64,000 nucleotides of DNA, taken from Trichoplax adhaerens. Its lineage: Eukaryota > Placozoa > Uniplacotomia > Trichoplacea > Trichoplacidae. A model generated the notes under the pieces. That model had not been told where the DNA came from. It worked only from the letters and a program-made list of their open reading frames with translations, and did no database searches. Of the stretch, positions 42,078-55,118 are shown piece by piece; position 1 is the first letter of the stretch; each line of letters opens with the position of its first letter. A program made the position numbers and the translations under genes. The DNA is taken from assembly GCF_000150275.1 (NCBI RefSeq), contig NW_002060946.1:1326202-1390201 (forward strand). Reading direction: 5' to 3'.

Positions 42078-43475
42078 TCAGTATCGACCTCCAATCCGCC
42101 AATTCGTAGTTGCTGCATCCTTTATAGCACAGCCGAATAAAGCATCGTAAAAATCATAGCTTTCGAAAACAGCTTCGGTATTTGCCTTCTGTACTATAGT
42201 TTGCACTTGGTCGCATTTTACTTTCAGCTGAGCAGGATTTATTAATGAATAAAAATTAAGAGCGCCAATATATAATGGAATGCTAGAGTGGCTACATGAT
42301 TTTCCTCGAAGATTTAAACACCTGACTTTAGCGCAATGCGATTCTTCACTTAGTATCTTTCTATTCTAATCATGGATTTGAGTATAGCAAATGAGCATAG
42401 CAAGTTTCAAATTATGTGATATACGCGTATATACTTTATCGTTTTAATTAAAAGTTTCTATATCAATAAATTTTTAAGCCAAGAAATTAAAAGAGTTAAA
42501 GACTTGTGTCTGACAGGTCTATCAAATGGTAATACTATCTGTTAAATGAGCACATTATCGTAAATCGTCAGCAAAGCGACGGGAGTTTGCACTAGTAACT
42601 TACAGTAAGAACTACGGTAGTTATTATTTTGTTACAGTAAATTATGCTGTACTGTAGTAAGAGTTCTTATACGGTAACTAATGTTAATTGATTATAGTGT
42701 TATGTCTTGTAACGCTTGTGATGAATATTCTGAAGATATTCAACTATAGATGATACTATGAATAATTCTGCATATGACCATACTGTAATCTAATTATCTA
42801 GAATCGTTCAGTACATGTCTAAGATTATGAATAATTTCTGTATTAATTTAGCTATACAATATGAACTAAATTTTCATGAACTGTTGTGACTAATGATAGC
42901 AGCTACCGAAGGATATTTAAGCTCGGTAGATAGCTGAATAAAAGAGAGTCCTATAGCTGTTTAAGGTAGAAGTAAAGGCGTCTTAATTCTTGTGAGATAG
43001 TTCAGGAATACTGAATCCCGGAGACTACAGTAATTTAGAGATTTGTCTTACCTTATCTTTGTCACGAAGCTGGCTTGTGACAACTTGATAAAAGTAATGA
43101 ATTAGATTGTATCTCAATTAATATATTTACGTATTATGGTCATCATTTTAAAACAGTAGATATTTTAGTAATATATTTATCGTAGCATTGTTAAGTAGAT
43201 AAAAGGTTATTAAAATGTAGTCGAAATTACAATATGAGCACTATTAAGTTCCAGAAGTCTATAAACTGATTCAATTTAGTGCTTATATTGTCGGCTAAAG
43301 ATCATAATAAATGTCCTTCCTAATGAACCGTTTTAATGGATTGCTTAGTATCCAAGTAAATCTGGACTCTGATTAAAATCATAAAGAATAAGATAGGATA
43401 AAGCTATCGAATTATGGGTGATTGATGTATGTCCTATAATACAATACACACTAAGTCTGAGCCTAAAATAGATAG
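42078..43475 (-). pseudogene. ten-Cys secreted family, copy 7 (split remnant)
   Basis: Two separated pieces. Positions 42078-42360 encode the C-terminal half of a divergent member (LNLRGKSCSHSSIPLYIG..., then TTNWRIGGRY and TGA). The second tryptophan is arginine and the CSKC motif has become CSHS. Positions 43310-43475 keep a decayed N-terminal part (DS...SES-FTWILS, with in-frame stops). Roughly 950 bp of unrelated AT-rich DNA lies between them, where intact copies are continuous. The pieces may derive from one interrupted gene or from two. Confidence 0.65.
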
Positions 43476-46400
43476 ATGGTGCTGTTCTAGGTTAGACTTC
43501 CTAGTTCGTCATATAAAAAATGTTATTTTAACGGCATTAATTTGTGTGCTTGTATGCTATAGGGGAACAACTTAATGATGCTCTTTCAACCTTGCCATTC
43601 GTTATATAGAAATTGAAACCAAAAATAGGTGCAAATTTCACTTATACATTGATAAGAAATGATGCATGTAAGACTTCAGTTCTTGAACTGGCAACCATTA
43701 ATTTACTCCATAAAATTGAAGTTTCTAATGTCTAACTAATTAATTAATGTAGCTTATAGATCGTTGTACATAAAATTTTTAATTGAGATTTCAAAGTAGA
43801 ACCTCATGGTAACTACAACTAAACGATAGATATTGCACTGCTATATTATCACAATCGCACATTATAGAGTTATTGTAGTTTGACTATGCATTTACAGCTG
43901 CCTTCGATTTATATTTTAAGCGATGTCTTAACTAAACGGAAAAGAATTCAGTCTTAATCCTTTTTGTGAATCTTTGCAGATCAATGTGAGTTGCATTACT
44001 AAGATACTAAAGGAATTTACTTAATAGCCGGTTCGCTAGGTTTTTTAGGTGTTTTTCGTGATAGAACCTATTGTACTTCTGCAGATGAAGATCTATCGAT
44101 TATTTGTAAGACTTTTGTAAACTCTATTTTAATATTCATTATTAATCACGGCATATTTAAAATAGATCTACTTTTTAGTCAAAGTTTTATTTTGATTCTA
44201 TATTGAAAGGGATTATCAGTTTTAAAATGTATTATATTAATATCTGATGATGACGTATAGTCTTGCATATGCAAGTTGCTATTTCTCCATATAAAATAAA
44301 TATTTATAACTAAGTAATATTATTAAAGCAAAGTTACGTACATTCGACGTCATATTCTAAACAAGAAAATTAAGTATAGTGCTACTTAAAATTGTTCTAA
44401 ATTAACTTATTAGTCATTAGAAGAGCTTAAAATTATAAGCCATACTAGTAATCATACGGTATATAAGAAAAATTGTCAATAATTAAATAAAGCAGTCAAT
44501 TAAATATTTACGTATGCGTTTAGTTTACTAGAATTACTTGTATTATCCACATCTTGTTATCTCGGATTCACAAAGTAAGTATGGATTTCATCATTTACTA
44601 TTCTTGATGTTATCGGTTCATAATATTCCCATTCAAACTTTTCAAAATTCTAACTACAAAGCTGATTTCTACCTGCTCTACAGCAGATGTATGAATATAA
44701 ATGTTATTTTATTAAACTGATGCTACGAACGTGATTGCATTTATTTAGGGGAGGTATTATCAAAGTTCAAGTTTATTATGTTTATTATCTTTAAGTCGTG
44801 CAATATAATTACAAATATTTACAATATAGCGCACTCGGTAATAAAAATTTTAGGGTTTGGTCTTTCCTTTAGCACCATGCTATGCATTTACAATATTTAA
44901 TTTGTTTTATAGATAATATTTTTATGGCCTTGATCACCAATCTCCGATAATATATAACAAAAAAGGATTACTGCCTTTTATATATTCATCGGATGATACT
45001 ATAGTAATTACAGATAGTTTTAACAGGATTAATTAAAATCCCTTCTTATCTTAATAGATCTAAGTAGAAGGCAACAGTATTGGATCTCCAATTTTGGCCG
45101 TACTTGATCGCTATCTCAATACTGTCGATATTAGGCATAGATATATCGTCGTTATAAATTTTAATTATTAAAATTTTAATTATTATACAACTTAAAAGTT
45201 CTTTATGCTATCAAATCAATATTGGAAACAACCTGTTTTTCTTGAGTTCTAATTTACCATAAAATATTAATGTAATGAGCTCAGCTAATTGCAGCAGTAC
45301 AGTATGTGTCTAATAGTAATAACACGAGACTATTACACGGTCACTACAATCGGATATAAAATATACCTGCGTCAGTTTTTACCAGATTACTTCTATAGAT
45401 GTATCATATACACCCTTTTTAAAAGTCATCGCTATTTTTACCCTGATGTTTTAAATTCCAATTATAATTATTGTTTGCATTGAAATTTATTTAAACAAAT
45501 TTTCTGATGAAATTATTTGCAAATTTAGGCGGTCTTAGTGATGTTTTGAATAGCAATATTGTTCAGGTGACTAGGTAGGCGGTTGCATTCTAATTTGAAA
45601 GAATTCATAACTTATTTTAATCTCTGCCATCAAGGTCCCTGCTAAGAAATTTTATATTTTGTATAGGTTACTGTTTTGTCAATTCAGCGAAAATTCTAGT
45701 TTATCATAGCTTTTAATGAAGCTGTTATGAAACTTTTAACAGGTGTTAGACTTATCGTGATTTTTTTCCGCTTTGCTGCCATTACTAAGAAATCATAAGG
45801 AACATTTGTATTGCTTTTACCTGCGTAATTTTCGTATTCATTTTTCCGAAAGCTTCACCTTATTGCGTAGACTGTTTATAAAAAACTATGCTTCTACCTC
45901 ACATTCCGCGGATAGTATATTTAAGGAATAATAAATTTCCAGTAATTTCATCAGGATATCTCTTTTTAAAGGCAATTGGTCTCTCATTCACGGAACAGTA
46001 TGTGCTAGAAAATACGGTCCATTATATACAATTATTAGAAAGGATCATCATATGTAGTGCATATATGTCTTGTATTAGTATTTTAAACTAATCATAAAGG
46101 ACTGTAAGCTACTTATAAGTAGCCATTGAAGTAGCACTGTAGTAGCTAACTATATTCTATGCGTTATCTTTGCATTTTAAACTAATCGTACAATACTGTA
46201 AACTACTTCCCGTGTGCGTTTATTTAGTATTGTAGCTGCTAATTGTAGTCAAACAGGTATATTACTATTTTAAACTATTCGTAAAGTGCCGTAAACTAAT
46301 TATTTGCTCGTTCTAACGTAGTGCTACAATAGCTAATTGCAGTCTATGCGTTGTACAGTATCAGTTTTTTGGACTAATTATCAAGTCTTGTAAGCTACTT

Positions 46401-49317
46401 TTCTAGATATGATAATATAGCATTGTAAAAAATAGCTAATTGTAGTCCAGTTGTGTCTTGTAGAGATTGATGCAGTTGTTCAGGTATATAGCAGTTTGCC
46501 ACATTAACAAAGTCACTACTAATTTTTTAAAGTACTTATACGGGTATGGCATGATATGCTATCTTTAAAATGTAAAGTTGGAAGGCTTACTGTGTCACCA
46601 TACAGTTGTTATATACTCTAAACAGCAACTAACACATATCTGGAACCAACTCATACGGCGTAATACTAAGCTATAGCTGTGATATTTAGATTGTAAAGCG
46701 AACGAAACAGTAGGCAATAGAAAATCGTAGCACTATAATAAAAATTATCATCTTGACATAATGTACGGCACTCAAATAAGCTAACGAACTCTACTTACGG
46801 TAGAGAGTATCGAAACAGCACGTCACTGATAAACACTACAGTACTCGTATATTATTAAAATTAAGTAAGCTGCTATAGAAAATTTTAATGATTAAATATG
46901 ACGATATTACTGTTATGATGCTAAGTACATACCTGATTTCTTCATAGTATTTAAGCTACGTAGTACTAAAATAAGTAAGTAAGTAAACTCCTCTTGATGA
47001 TAATGGAGTACTGTAACAGTCACTAAAACCGGACATCATGCTATATGAATTGAGCCAGCTATTAGTAGTATGCCTCTAGTAGTATAGCTTTATTATTGTA
47101 TATTTAAATGAGCACTATTTATTATTCAGTACTGTAATACTTACTCTTAGCCATACTGTCCACCATAATGTAATTAAGTAAGTACTGTATAACACTTATA
47201 GAGAGTTTCCGCAAGCACAGTTTACAGTATATCTTTGGCTATTTCTAAATCTGCAAAGAACCTTACATTTGTCACTGCAAATCTTTATTGGTACCATTAT
47301 ACCCGTATATCCAAACACTTTACAAAATCAACTTCAAAATGCCATATTAAAATTATTTGATAAGCTACAACTTGTGGGATCTATGCGTAGCACATTACTA
47401 TGGTAGCTAGCACGATAGCTAGCAAATGGGATAAACTATTGTGGCACAGTTCACTGCTTGTATAAATGCGCTCTCTTTCATTATACCATTGCATGCACAG
47501 CCACCACACAGTATATATCTTGAAGATGCTTTAATATTATGTAGGATAGAGGTTTATAACATACTAATTTCTAGCTAAACTCTAATAATTATATTATAAT
47601 TGATATCCCGTGTACGGATATCGCTGAATGGAGCTGAGTTAGGTTGTAGTGTTATTTTCCCTTAGTTGATTAACATAACGAACTGATTGTATCTACGATT
47701 AGTAAGTAACATAAATAATAAATTGGATCACTTACATTACATTAAAGCGGCATACGGAGATTTACTGTAATATTTGTACTGCACAGTGTACTATTCTTAA
47801 AATATTACCATCAGCTATGAAAATTAAGTCGTAGACTAGTTAAGGTTCAATTTTGTGATTGCACTAATATCAAACTAAGCGGTAAAATATTTATGCTGCG
47901 CAAGTCTAGTCATTGCAGTTAACATAGACTGATATTTTACTGTATTCGATTAGTTATAATATCTAGCGAAAATGCTATATACATGATCGGAAACGCAATA
48001 AGTCTAACTATTTGCGGTCCATATGATACGTAGTTGCAGTATTTACATTTCTTCCCTGTCATCTAAATTTATGCTTATATTAGAAAATAAACGTTTTAGA
48101 ATAAAAAATTTATTCTTCGGATAACTTTAATCATTAATTATAGTAAAAATGCCATTAAATATTTTAATTGGTCGTACTCTGAATTAAAATATTCATAGAA
48201 TTGCAAAAATAAAAATACAAGCAGTTTCACAACGTAGTGGTTCACTGATATCCATATTGAAATTAAAGTTTGTCATTACTGATATATATGAACCAAAATA
48301 GTTGAATTAGCCAGAAGCAAATACTCCTTTAGATATAGTCGTATCAAAATAGATACCTATTTTCCTTAAGATTCCTGGTACTTATTTTTTGGTGATTTAC
48401 AGGTTTGCATTTAGGGTAAAAGATCTTACCATACACATTAAAATTACTTTCACCTTTTTGGTGCAGTCAAGTTTAATTTAGATTTAAATTTTCTTTTTTC
48501 ATGCTTCATATCATTGGATATCTAGTAATTATCCTGTGATGCTAATTACCTACTGATAAAAATTACTGTCATGGCTATAACTTACATAGCAGTTAAAGTA
48601 CCTCTGATTATAGTAAATACAGGTATTTTTGCAGAATCTAAAGTTCAAATATTTAAAAATATTTTTAATTTCACTTAAATCGGTAATTAATTTCTATCCG
48701 ATACTTTGGGTTCAGATAGCGATCAGAAAAGTGAAACCACTCTACCAGTCTAAAGTCTTTTATAATTTTAATAAATTGTTACACATGAGCCTTATAAACA
48801 GCTCCTCTTCCCACGAAGCGAATTTAACAGCCACAATGTCGCTGCTGCTGTGCTATTAGTTTGGAGCTGAATAGCGTAAAGATATTTTTGTAATAAGAGT
48901 ATGAGTGCAAGATGACAAGATGACGAGAATTAAACCATAACAACTATAAATTTATAAAAGATTTATTAAGTTAATGTAGCATTAGCAAGTTTTAATTATG
49001 TAGGAGAAAAGAACGATTTACGAGCAACTTTCTCAGATTTCAAGAGATAATTCGAGGCACTACCTAAGGCCCAAAATTAAAAAAATTGGCAATGCTGAAT
49101 TGGTTATTCATTAAAGAATTTTCTAGCCATTAATTTGAACCGAGAACATTTTTAAACTTTGACACAGTATTTTAGTATCAAAAATATAAACTGTTGTCTT
49201 ACGCAAGGTTAACTAAGAATACATAATTGGAAACTATTCAATTAAAAGGCGTTATGAAATTTGAAGCATTTATGAAAACTTAATTTATAAGCGATCAGAC
49301 AGAAAGTCCAAGCATTT
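43476..49317. other. longest gene-free spacer; tandem repeat at 46.1 kb
   Basis: No family member or other gene was recognised in nearly 6 kb. Frames at 44538-44720, 45289-45483, 45888-46091 and 48629-48859 are short, AT-driven and without motifs. The notable structure is the four-unit tandem repeat at 46081-46465. TACTGTAA/TAGCTA words are frequent around it. Confidence 0.5.
46081..46465. repeat. degenerate tandem repeat, four units of about 95 bp
   Basis: Units start at 46081, 46175, 46268 and 46367, each with TTTTAAACTAATC-TAA or a variant. Each continues with a CTGTAAACTACTT-like segment, then TAG-(A/T)TTGTAG-AGCTAATTGTAGTC and an ATGCGTT-like tail. Periods are 94, 93 and 99 bp. Units differ by many substitutions, so the array is old. 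Confidence 0.8.
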
Positions 49318-49889
49318 TTAGATGCAAGGAGATGATTGTATGAGCAAAATGATACCCTTAAGTAATCGTAATGATTTTGTAACCCCTTCTAACTGTTACT
49401 ATTAAAGTTACACGCTGCACGAAACGAGTCGACGATGGAGCATTTTTTAGAGTCATCATTTTAGGTTTGGAAAGTCGATAACCCGTCCAATTGGGTGAGC
49501 ACTCACCAGGTGGAACATTATTATAGAAATTCCTACGAAAAGTTGTGCGGCGCGCGTTATCGGTTGATAGCGATTCGATTAGAGTTCACGCAAATCCAAG
49601 ATCTGAGCGAAAGTCGCAAAATGCCAGATGAGCTTTAGTTGTAGAATCGTAGAGTGTATAATATCCATTCTTTGCCGCAGGATACTCGCTTCTAATTGCA
49701 ATGCATGTTATTGGTTTCGACTATATTTCCTAAAAGAAAGTATCGTATATAATTGTAACAGAAGACGATCTTACTTTCGGGAGAAGTGACCATGTAGCAG
49801 CTAGTTATGATTCATGTATTTACCTTTAAACTTGTTAGTGACAGTATTACCAACACTATCAGTTAGCTTGAGACCATGTATTTAATCAT
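49318..49889 (-). pseudogene. ten-Cys secreted family, copy 8 (3'-truncated)
   Basis: Signal exon 49824-49889 with an in-frame TAA, then the main exon from 49729. NGYYTLYDSTTKAHLAFCDF and NFYNNVPPGECSPNW are clear. A stop lies in the KPITC leader, the tryptophan of the FxWTLIES motif is TGA, and a one-base deletion precedes the RAACNF region. Similarity stops at about 49318 in the middle of the gene, so the C-terminal half is deleted. Its promoter module is nonetheless well preserved. Confidence 0.85.
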
Positions 49890-50012
49890 TCTTGCTAATA
49901 TCTGATCAAATAAATGATAAGAACTCAACTGTATGCAAACTAAAAGTGCCTAAGAATAGCAACTGACAGGAGTAAATCCAAACTTCACGGGTAAGGTCTG
50001 CAGACTCTGTAC

Positions 50013-50173
50013 TCTTTATATCTATTCGTATTGCTGCTATAATGAATTCAAAGGAATTCAGCGAAAATTGAAATATGTCAATCATTGATAGAGTATAAAT
50101 AAAATTTTCATTGCAAATAGTAATAAAGTTGGCAATATCGTAAATAAGAATGAAATGTTGAAATAATGACTCA
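50013..50173 (-). promoter_or_regulatory. promoter module of dead copy 8
   Basis: TATA box GATATAAAGA (minus strand, 50013-50022) and TGACTCA at 50167-50173, 145 bp apart, as in copies 4 and 9. GTCAATCATTGATAGAGTATAAATAAA-type sequence lies between them, as in copy 9. Confidence 0.65.
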
Positions 50174-50885
50174 TTAGATGACCGCTTCATATTTCTGTTT
50201 AGAATGTTCAATGATATTAAACTATGAAAGTCAGTTTCCTACTATAAAATTAATATTAAAAATGGGGTTTGTCAAAAGTCATTTCTAGCGCTAACGTCGA
50301 ACACATATATCTCTAGCAATCTATAGATATGACCGCACTAAAATTACGAGCTTTTTGAAAGTGATGTGAATACAAACATTTAGTTGCTTATACGAGTTTA
50401 AATCAGTCGCTATAAATTACTAGGTCTGGACTCGCTAATAATTGCGCCGACAGTCAGGTTGCAATTTTGATGATCTTATAATATAGAGTAAACTAACACA
50501 GCAATATGAACGATGTTAATAAAGTACGCCACGCTTGCTTCATGGGCTGGCAATTATCATATCGGTGAATTTTATTCCAGTAAATCTCTAGGATGTATTA
50601 AAAGTCTTTACGATAACATTTAAATTTTAAAAGCGATGTATAATTCTCGCGGCGTAGATAGGTTTACTCGGCTATATTACAAGAGTTATGAGATTCTACG
50701 AAATAATAATTATAATCCTATTTATGACACAGTAATCCAGATGATGTACTTTATAAATAATTGTTATATATAGCTTCAAGCCTTAACATTGTCGAGATTT
50801 TGTTGCTAGACATTAAAGTATACAAATCTATAACTGCGAGTATGCATGTTGAGAAATTTAGGTAAATAAGACTTGGAGACGTACC

Positions 50886-51122
50886 GCGAAAATTTTTTAA
50901 ATTGGCATCTGCATACATACATACATATATGCAGATACATAATTTGAAGGTCTAATATTCATAAACCAAATGAAATACTGCAATCGATAGTTTGTTTGCC
51001 TAAATTAAATACGGCGGAAATTTTTTAAACTTGCATTTGCCTACATACATATAACCTCATAATTTGATAGTCTAATATTAATAAACCAAATGAAAGCCTG
51101 CAATCGTTATTTCATTTGACTA
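50886..51122. repeat. tandem duplication of about 120 bp
   Basis: The units at 50886-51003 and 51014-51122 share GCG-AAATTTTTTAAA, a CATACATACAT run, CATAATTTGA-GGTCTAATATT, ATAAACCAAATGAAA and CTGCAATCG, with several substitutions and small indels. Confidence 0.8.
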
Positions 51123-52501
51123 AGATGGTCAGAGTGCTGCACATATGCTTTACAGCTAAAATATTATTCAGTGATATCTGATTCTTGTAATTTATGAGTT
51201 CTATCCCCTTTTGTCGCGTAGTGCTTTACTTCATGCTATTATCACACTCCCACAATGTACAGCTACCATAATTTAATTAGCTGAGACCACCTGCTCAGAA
51301 TATAGTTTTGCTGAATTTAAATTAATAAGGTTATTTCGTTTGAAGTAAATATTATGAGAAATAAGCTTTTACATCAAGCTAGATGGCGTACACTTGTGTA
51401 AAGGCAGTATGATGAAATACTTAGTGGCTTACGTGATTATATATTAGCGTAAATTATGGTATTGTTTGCTTAATTAACGTAGACATTAGATCAGCGATTA
51501 CTGTGCTATAGTACCTGGGAAGATAAGGGTAGTTAACAGTAGTATTAAAAAGGTTAGTTATCGTTAAATATGACGGTCTGTTGTGGTATATTCGATTATT
51601 GTAAAAGTACATGTAGATACTATTGCCTAGTGAGCTAATTACGGTAGGAATTGAATGTAGATTGTAAAGCATATATTAACTCATATTCGCTTAGTAATTT
51701 AAAATAATTTAAATTATTACATAGGCTTTTAACTAAAATTAAGAAATATACATAAATTATTCTAATTTATGTTTCGGAATGCTGTCTGCTTTTATTTGCT
51801 AACTCAATTATAATTCTGAAAGTTGGTTTTGCTGTAACGCGCATCTTTGTGTCAAAGTACTCCATACAGATTTACTTCGGCTTCTCAATTTAGCAGTTGA
51901 AAATGACTAAGGTAAACGGTGTTCAATTTGCGATTTAGTCTAAATATTTGATGTTTCAACCCATTTATTTCAGATAAAGTATTTGCTCAGAAGACCAGAT
52001 TTATAAGCTGTGTTATTATACTATAACAATGAAGACTGATATGATATATGCCGTTAATGCGATAGCATATGGTTTAAGGTCGATAAAATAACTGCAGCAA
52101 CAGTTTTAATTACAGCATGATGGTAACTACTGGTATAAATTTCTGTTTTACTGCGAGTGCCTATTTTCGTCTTAAATCGCGGTCGGAATTTTGTTCAAAA
52201 CTTTAATCAATTGTATTTTATTGTATAACTTACCATAAAGTAGCAGTCAGTAAATTAACGCCAATCGCTGTTAGATCCTGCATGTTTAATGCATACGAAC
52301 ATTGAATAGCTATAGTAGTATACAGTACATCACTAACAATACTATAATAATTATGCGATGAATAAATAGATTTCACATCTTTTCGGTATTGGTTTCGTTT
52401 TTGATAAAATATTAAATTTATTCTTGCTTACAAATATTGAACTGCCTATATCTTCCATTCTTACAGCTACTTGCGATCAATGACTATTTATTGTAACTTA
52501 T

Positions 52502-53097
52502 TGTGACGGAGTACAGACTCCGTCAATTAATTGTAGTGTTAGTTTTAGTAATTAGTAATTAAGATTTTATTAATTGTTAATAACCTTTATTAATTAGGTA
52601 TTAGATAATTATAACGTTGTTATACTTGTTGTAAACTCTGTGCAGAGTAGTGTATTTACAGAGGTGACAACCAATATTCACACATAGTAATTTCTGTTAC
52701 TTTGTGCCGAGCCTTTGATTGTTAATTGGCTCTTAATTAGTTTGTAACTCATTAGTGTTGTTTACGCCGTCTGTCATACTAAACCATATAGACAGTCGGC
52801 TATACAAAAGCTATATATTTTTAGAGTTATTTATCTAAGCTGTGCACCGAGTGCAACCGAGCTAGGGTATATAAAGCCCGGTGCTCTCATTAGCTATAGA
52901 GTTGACGATTGTCCGTGTAGTGTACGCGTGTAGTTAGAGTAGTCTTGGATGTCAAGACTACCTTGGTTTAATAAACTATTTCCAAAGGCCTAAGTCTAGT
53001 CTACACTTAGCCCGTTGGGGCATACTTGGCTGTTGTAGCCTTAGTATTCGTACAGATCGAAAGACCCAGGTTTCCTTGTCGTGGGCTGAACGTGACA
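52502..53097 (+). mobile_element. solo LTR, 596 bp, with 5-bp target duplication CTTAT
   Basis: Begins TGTGACGGAG and ends GAACGTGACA, with CTTAT on both sides (52497-52501 and 53098-53102). Internal order is that of a retroviral-type LTR: a TATA box TATATAAAG at 52868-52876 and AATAAA at 52970-52975, giving plus orientation. A hairpin (TGACGGAGT, ACAG, ACTCCGTCA) lies at its left end (52504-52525). No coding region adjoins it, so it arose by LTR-LTR recombination. GC is higher than in the flanks. It is unrelated by eye to the 293-bp LTR. Confidence 0.92.
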
Positions 53098-54156
53098 CTT
53101 ATAGGTTCATGATGATGTCTTGACGTAATTTCCTCTGACTTGTTCTATTAGGTTGATAAATTATATTACATATATCATAATTTGTATACTTATATCAATT
53201 TATTCTCCATGACCTGCTGTAGCCTCAAATTATGCTAGAAATCGCATGAAACCTATAGTAAATTTTCATGTTTATTGAGCAGGAAGCAAGAATAATATTC
53301 ATGCGAAAGCTGACTAGCAATCGTAGTTATCAACTGAAATTCTATGACTTTTTTCCCATTTTCCTAATTTCACTGTGTAATGTTGAAGTTCCATCTTTTT
53401 AACATTAAATATCCTGGAGAAATATTATAAAAGAGGCTTAATTAGAGAGCACCTTGGACTGATTTTGGTTAATGTACGAGGGCTCGTCTTGATGTTTATA
53501 AATTTTTAATCTAAAATTACTTACATCGAAACTTTAGGTACATTGGAGACCTACGTCAGACCGTATGTGAATTTTTAATCACTGTAACAGAGACTGATCT
53601 AATTATGGTATTAATAAGAAAAGATTTTTACAAAAATTTGCTATTTTTACCTATATCTATTTTCTTGAAAGATTTGATAACCTGCATTGCTACGATGAAT
53701 GAGTGAACATAGGTACACGAATATATCACTGAGATTCTAGATTTACTAAATCATTATTTATAATTAGTATAGCTACGCTATGGATAATAATAAATATGAA
53801 TAATTGATCTAAAATATTATAGAATTATAAGTTTATTATTCACTATATATACTTCCGATTCCTTTGTGACAAAATTCTTTATTTACATGATTTGCGTACC
53901 GCACATCATAAAGTGTTTAATCTTTCAAGATAATTTTTCAAAGTTATTTATTAGCCATACAAGAAAAAATTGAAGAAAATTAACATTACAATTAATTTTC
54001 TGCTTGAATTTGCATAATTCTATGTTGACAATATAGATGATATTGATTGTTTGCGTTATCAGATATATTTTTAAGATTAAATCATCAATAATGTGGTTAA
54101 AGGAGTAAATACACGTGCATGGTTATTACGAATAATCATTATATGTAGACAAAGAA

Positions 54157-55003
54157 TCAATCGAAGTAACCTCCACCAATCCACCAATTTGTTGTTGACG
54201 TACTATTTGCAGTACAAGAGAATTTTATATTGACGTTGTGATAAAATCCGAAGGCATCTTCATTTGTAATCATTTCAGGGACAGTAAATCTTGCACATGA
54301 AGATTTGGATGTTGGGAGATGTATAAATAAATGATAGGCATTCGAGCTATAAAATGGAATACTACATTTAGTACATGAATGGCCCCGAACATTAATATAA
54401 TCTACGATAGCGCAAGTCCAGACATTTCTGGTACTCAGAAGGTAATTATATGCACATAGTGAAACTCTTAGGTAATCGTCACGATTCTGTAATCCTTTCT
54501 GGCTTTGGCCGTTGAAGTTACACGTAGCGCGAAAATGAGTTGACGATGCAGAGCTCTTTATTGCTGTCATTTTGGATTTTGAAAGGCGATAGCCTGTCCA
54601 ATTAGGTGTACATTCATTTGACGGAACATTAAAACTAAAACTTTTACGAAATTTCGAACTACGTGCGCTTGTTGTTGAAAGTGATTCAATTAGTGTCCAT
54701 GCAAATCCAGGATCCGATTGAAAATCACAAAAGGCTATATAGGGTTTATTTGTTGAATCATAGAGTGTAAAATATCCATTCTCCGTGATACGATATTTGC
54801 TTCTTATGGCGACGCATGTTGTCGGCTTCGATGAAATTTCCTAAAAGTATAGATAAGGATTGTAATCATAATGCTTTGATTTAAGTAAAATTACATCATA
54901 AATAATTAATATAATATAATCAAATATACTCAAATACCTCTAGTTTTGCCAGTGGCAGCATCATTAATAACATTAGGTAAATGGAGACGATTTTTTTAGT
55001 CAT
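54157..55003 (-). CDS. ten-Cys secreted FReD-like protein, copy 9 (intact)
   Basis: Exon 1 is 54938-55003 (MTKKIVSIYLMLLMMLPLAKLE), then a 97-bp phase-0 intron and exon 2 at 54157-54840; 249 residues with stop TGA at 54157-54159. It opens EISSKPTTCVAIRSKYRI, then NGYFTLYDSTNKPYIAFCDF, INVRGHSCTKCSIPFYS and NSTSTTNWWIGGGYFD. All ten cysteines and the terminal sequon are kept. It differs from copies 3-5 at the leader (EISS in place of VxxPKP) and pairs by eye with pseudogene copy 8, which also opens E-I. Likely secreted; ligand unknown. Confidence 0.85.
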
Positions 55004-55118
55004 TCTTACAAATAGTTGCATAAGAAACGCCTTAGGGACTAGAAAATAAATGCGTAAGGGTACGTAAACAGATAACTTCCAAAGAGCAAAAATGTTGAGC
55101 TAAATTTAAGATCTTGAT

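Larger units (their letters stand above)
50174..54156. other. spacer with tandem duplication and solo LTR
   Basis: Holds the ~120-bp tandem duplication (50886-51122) and the 596-bp solo LTR (52502-53097). A fragment like the 3'-flank block (AATTAGCTGAGACC) occurs near 51277. Otherwise AT-rich with no supported gene. Confidence 0.55.
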
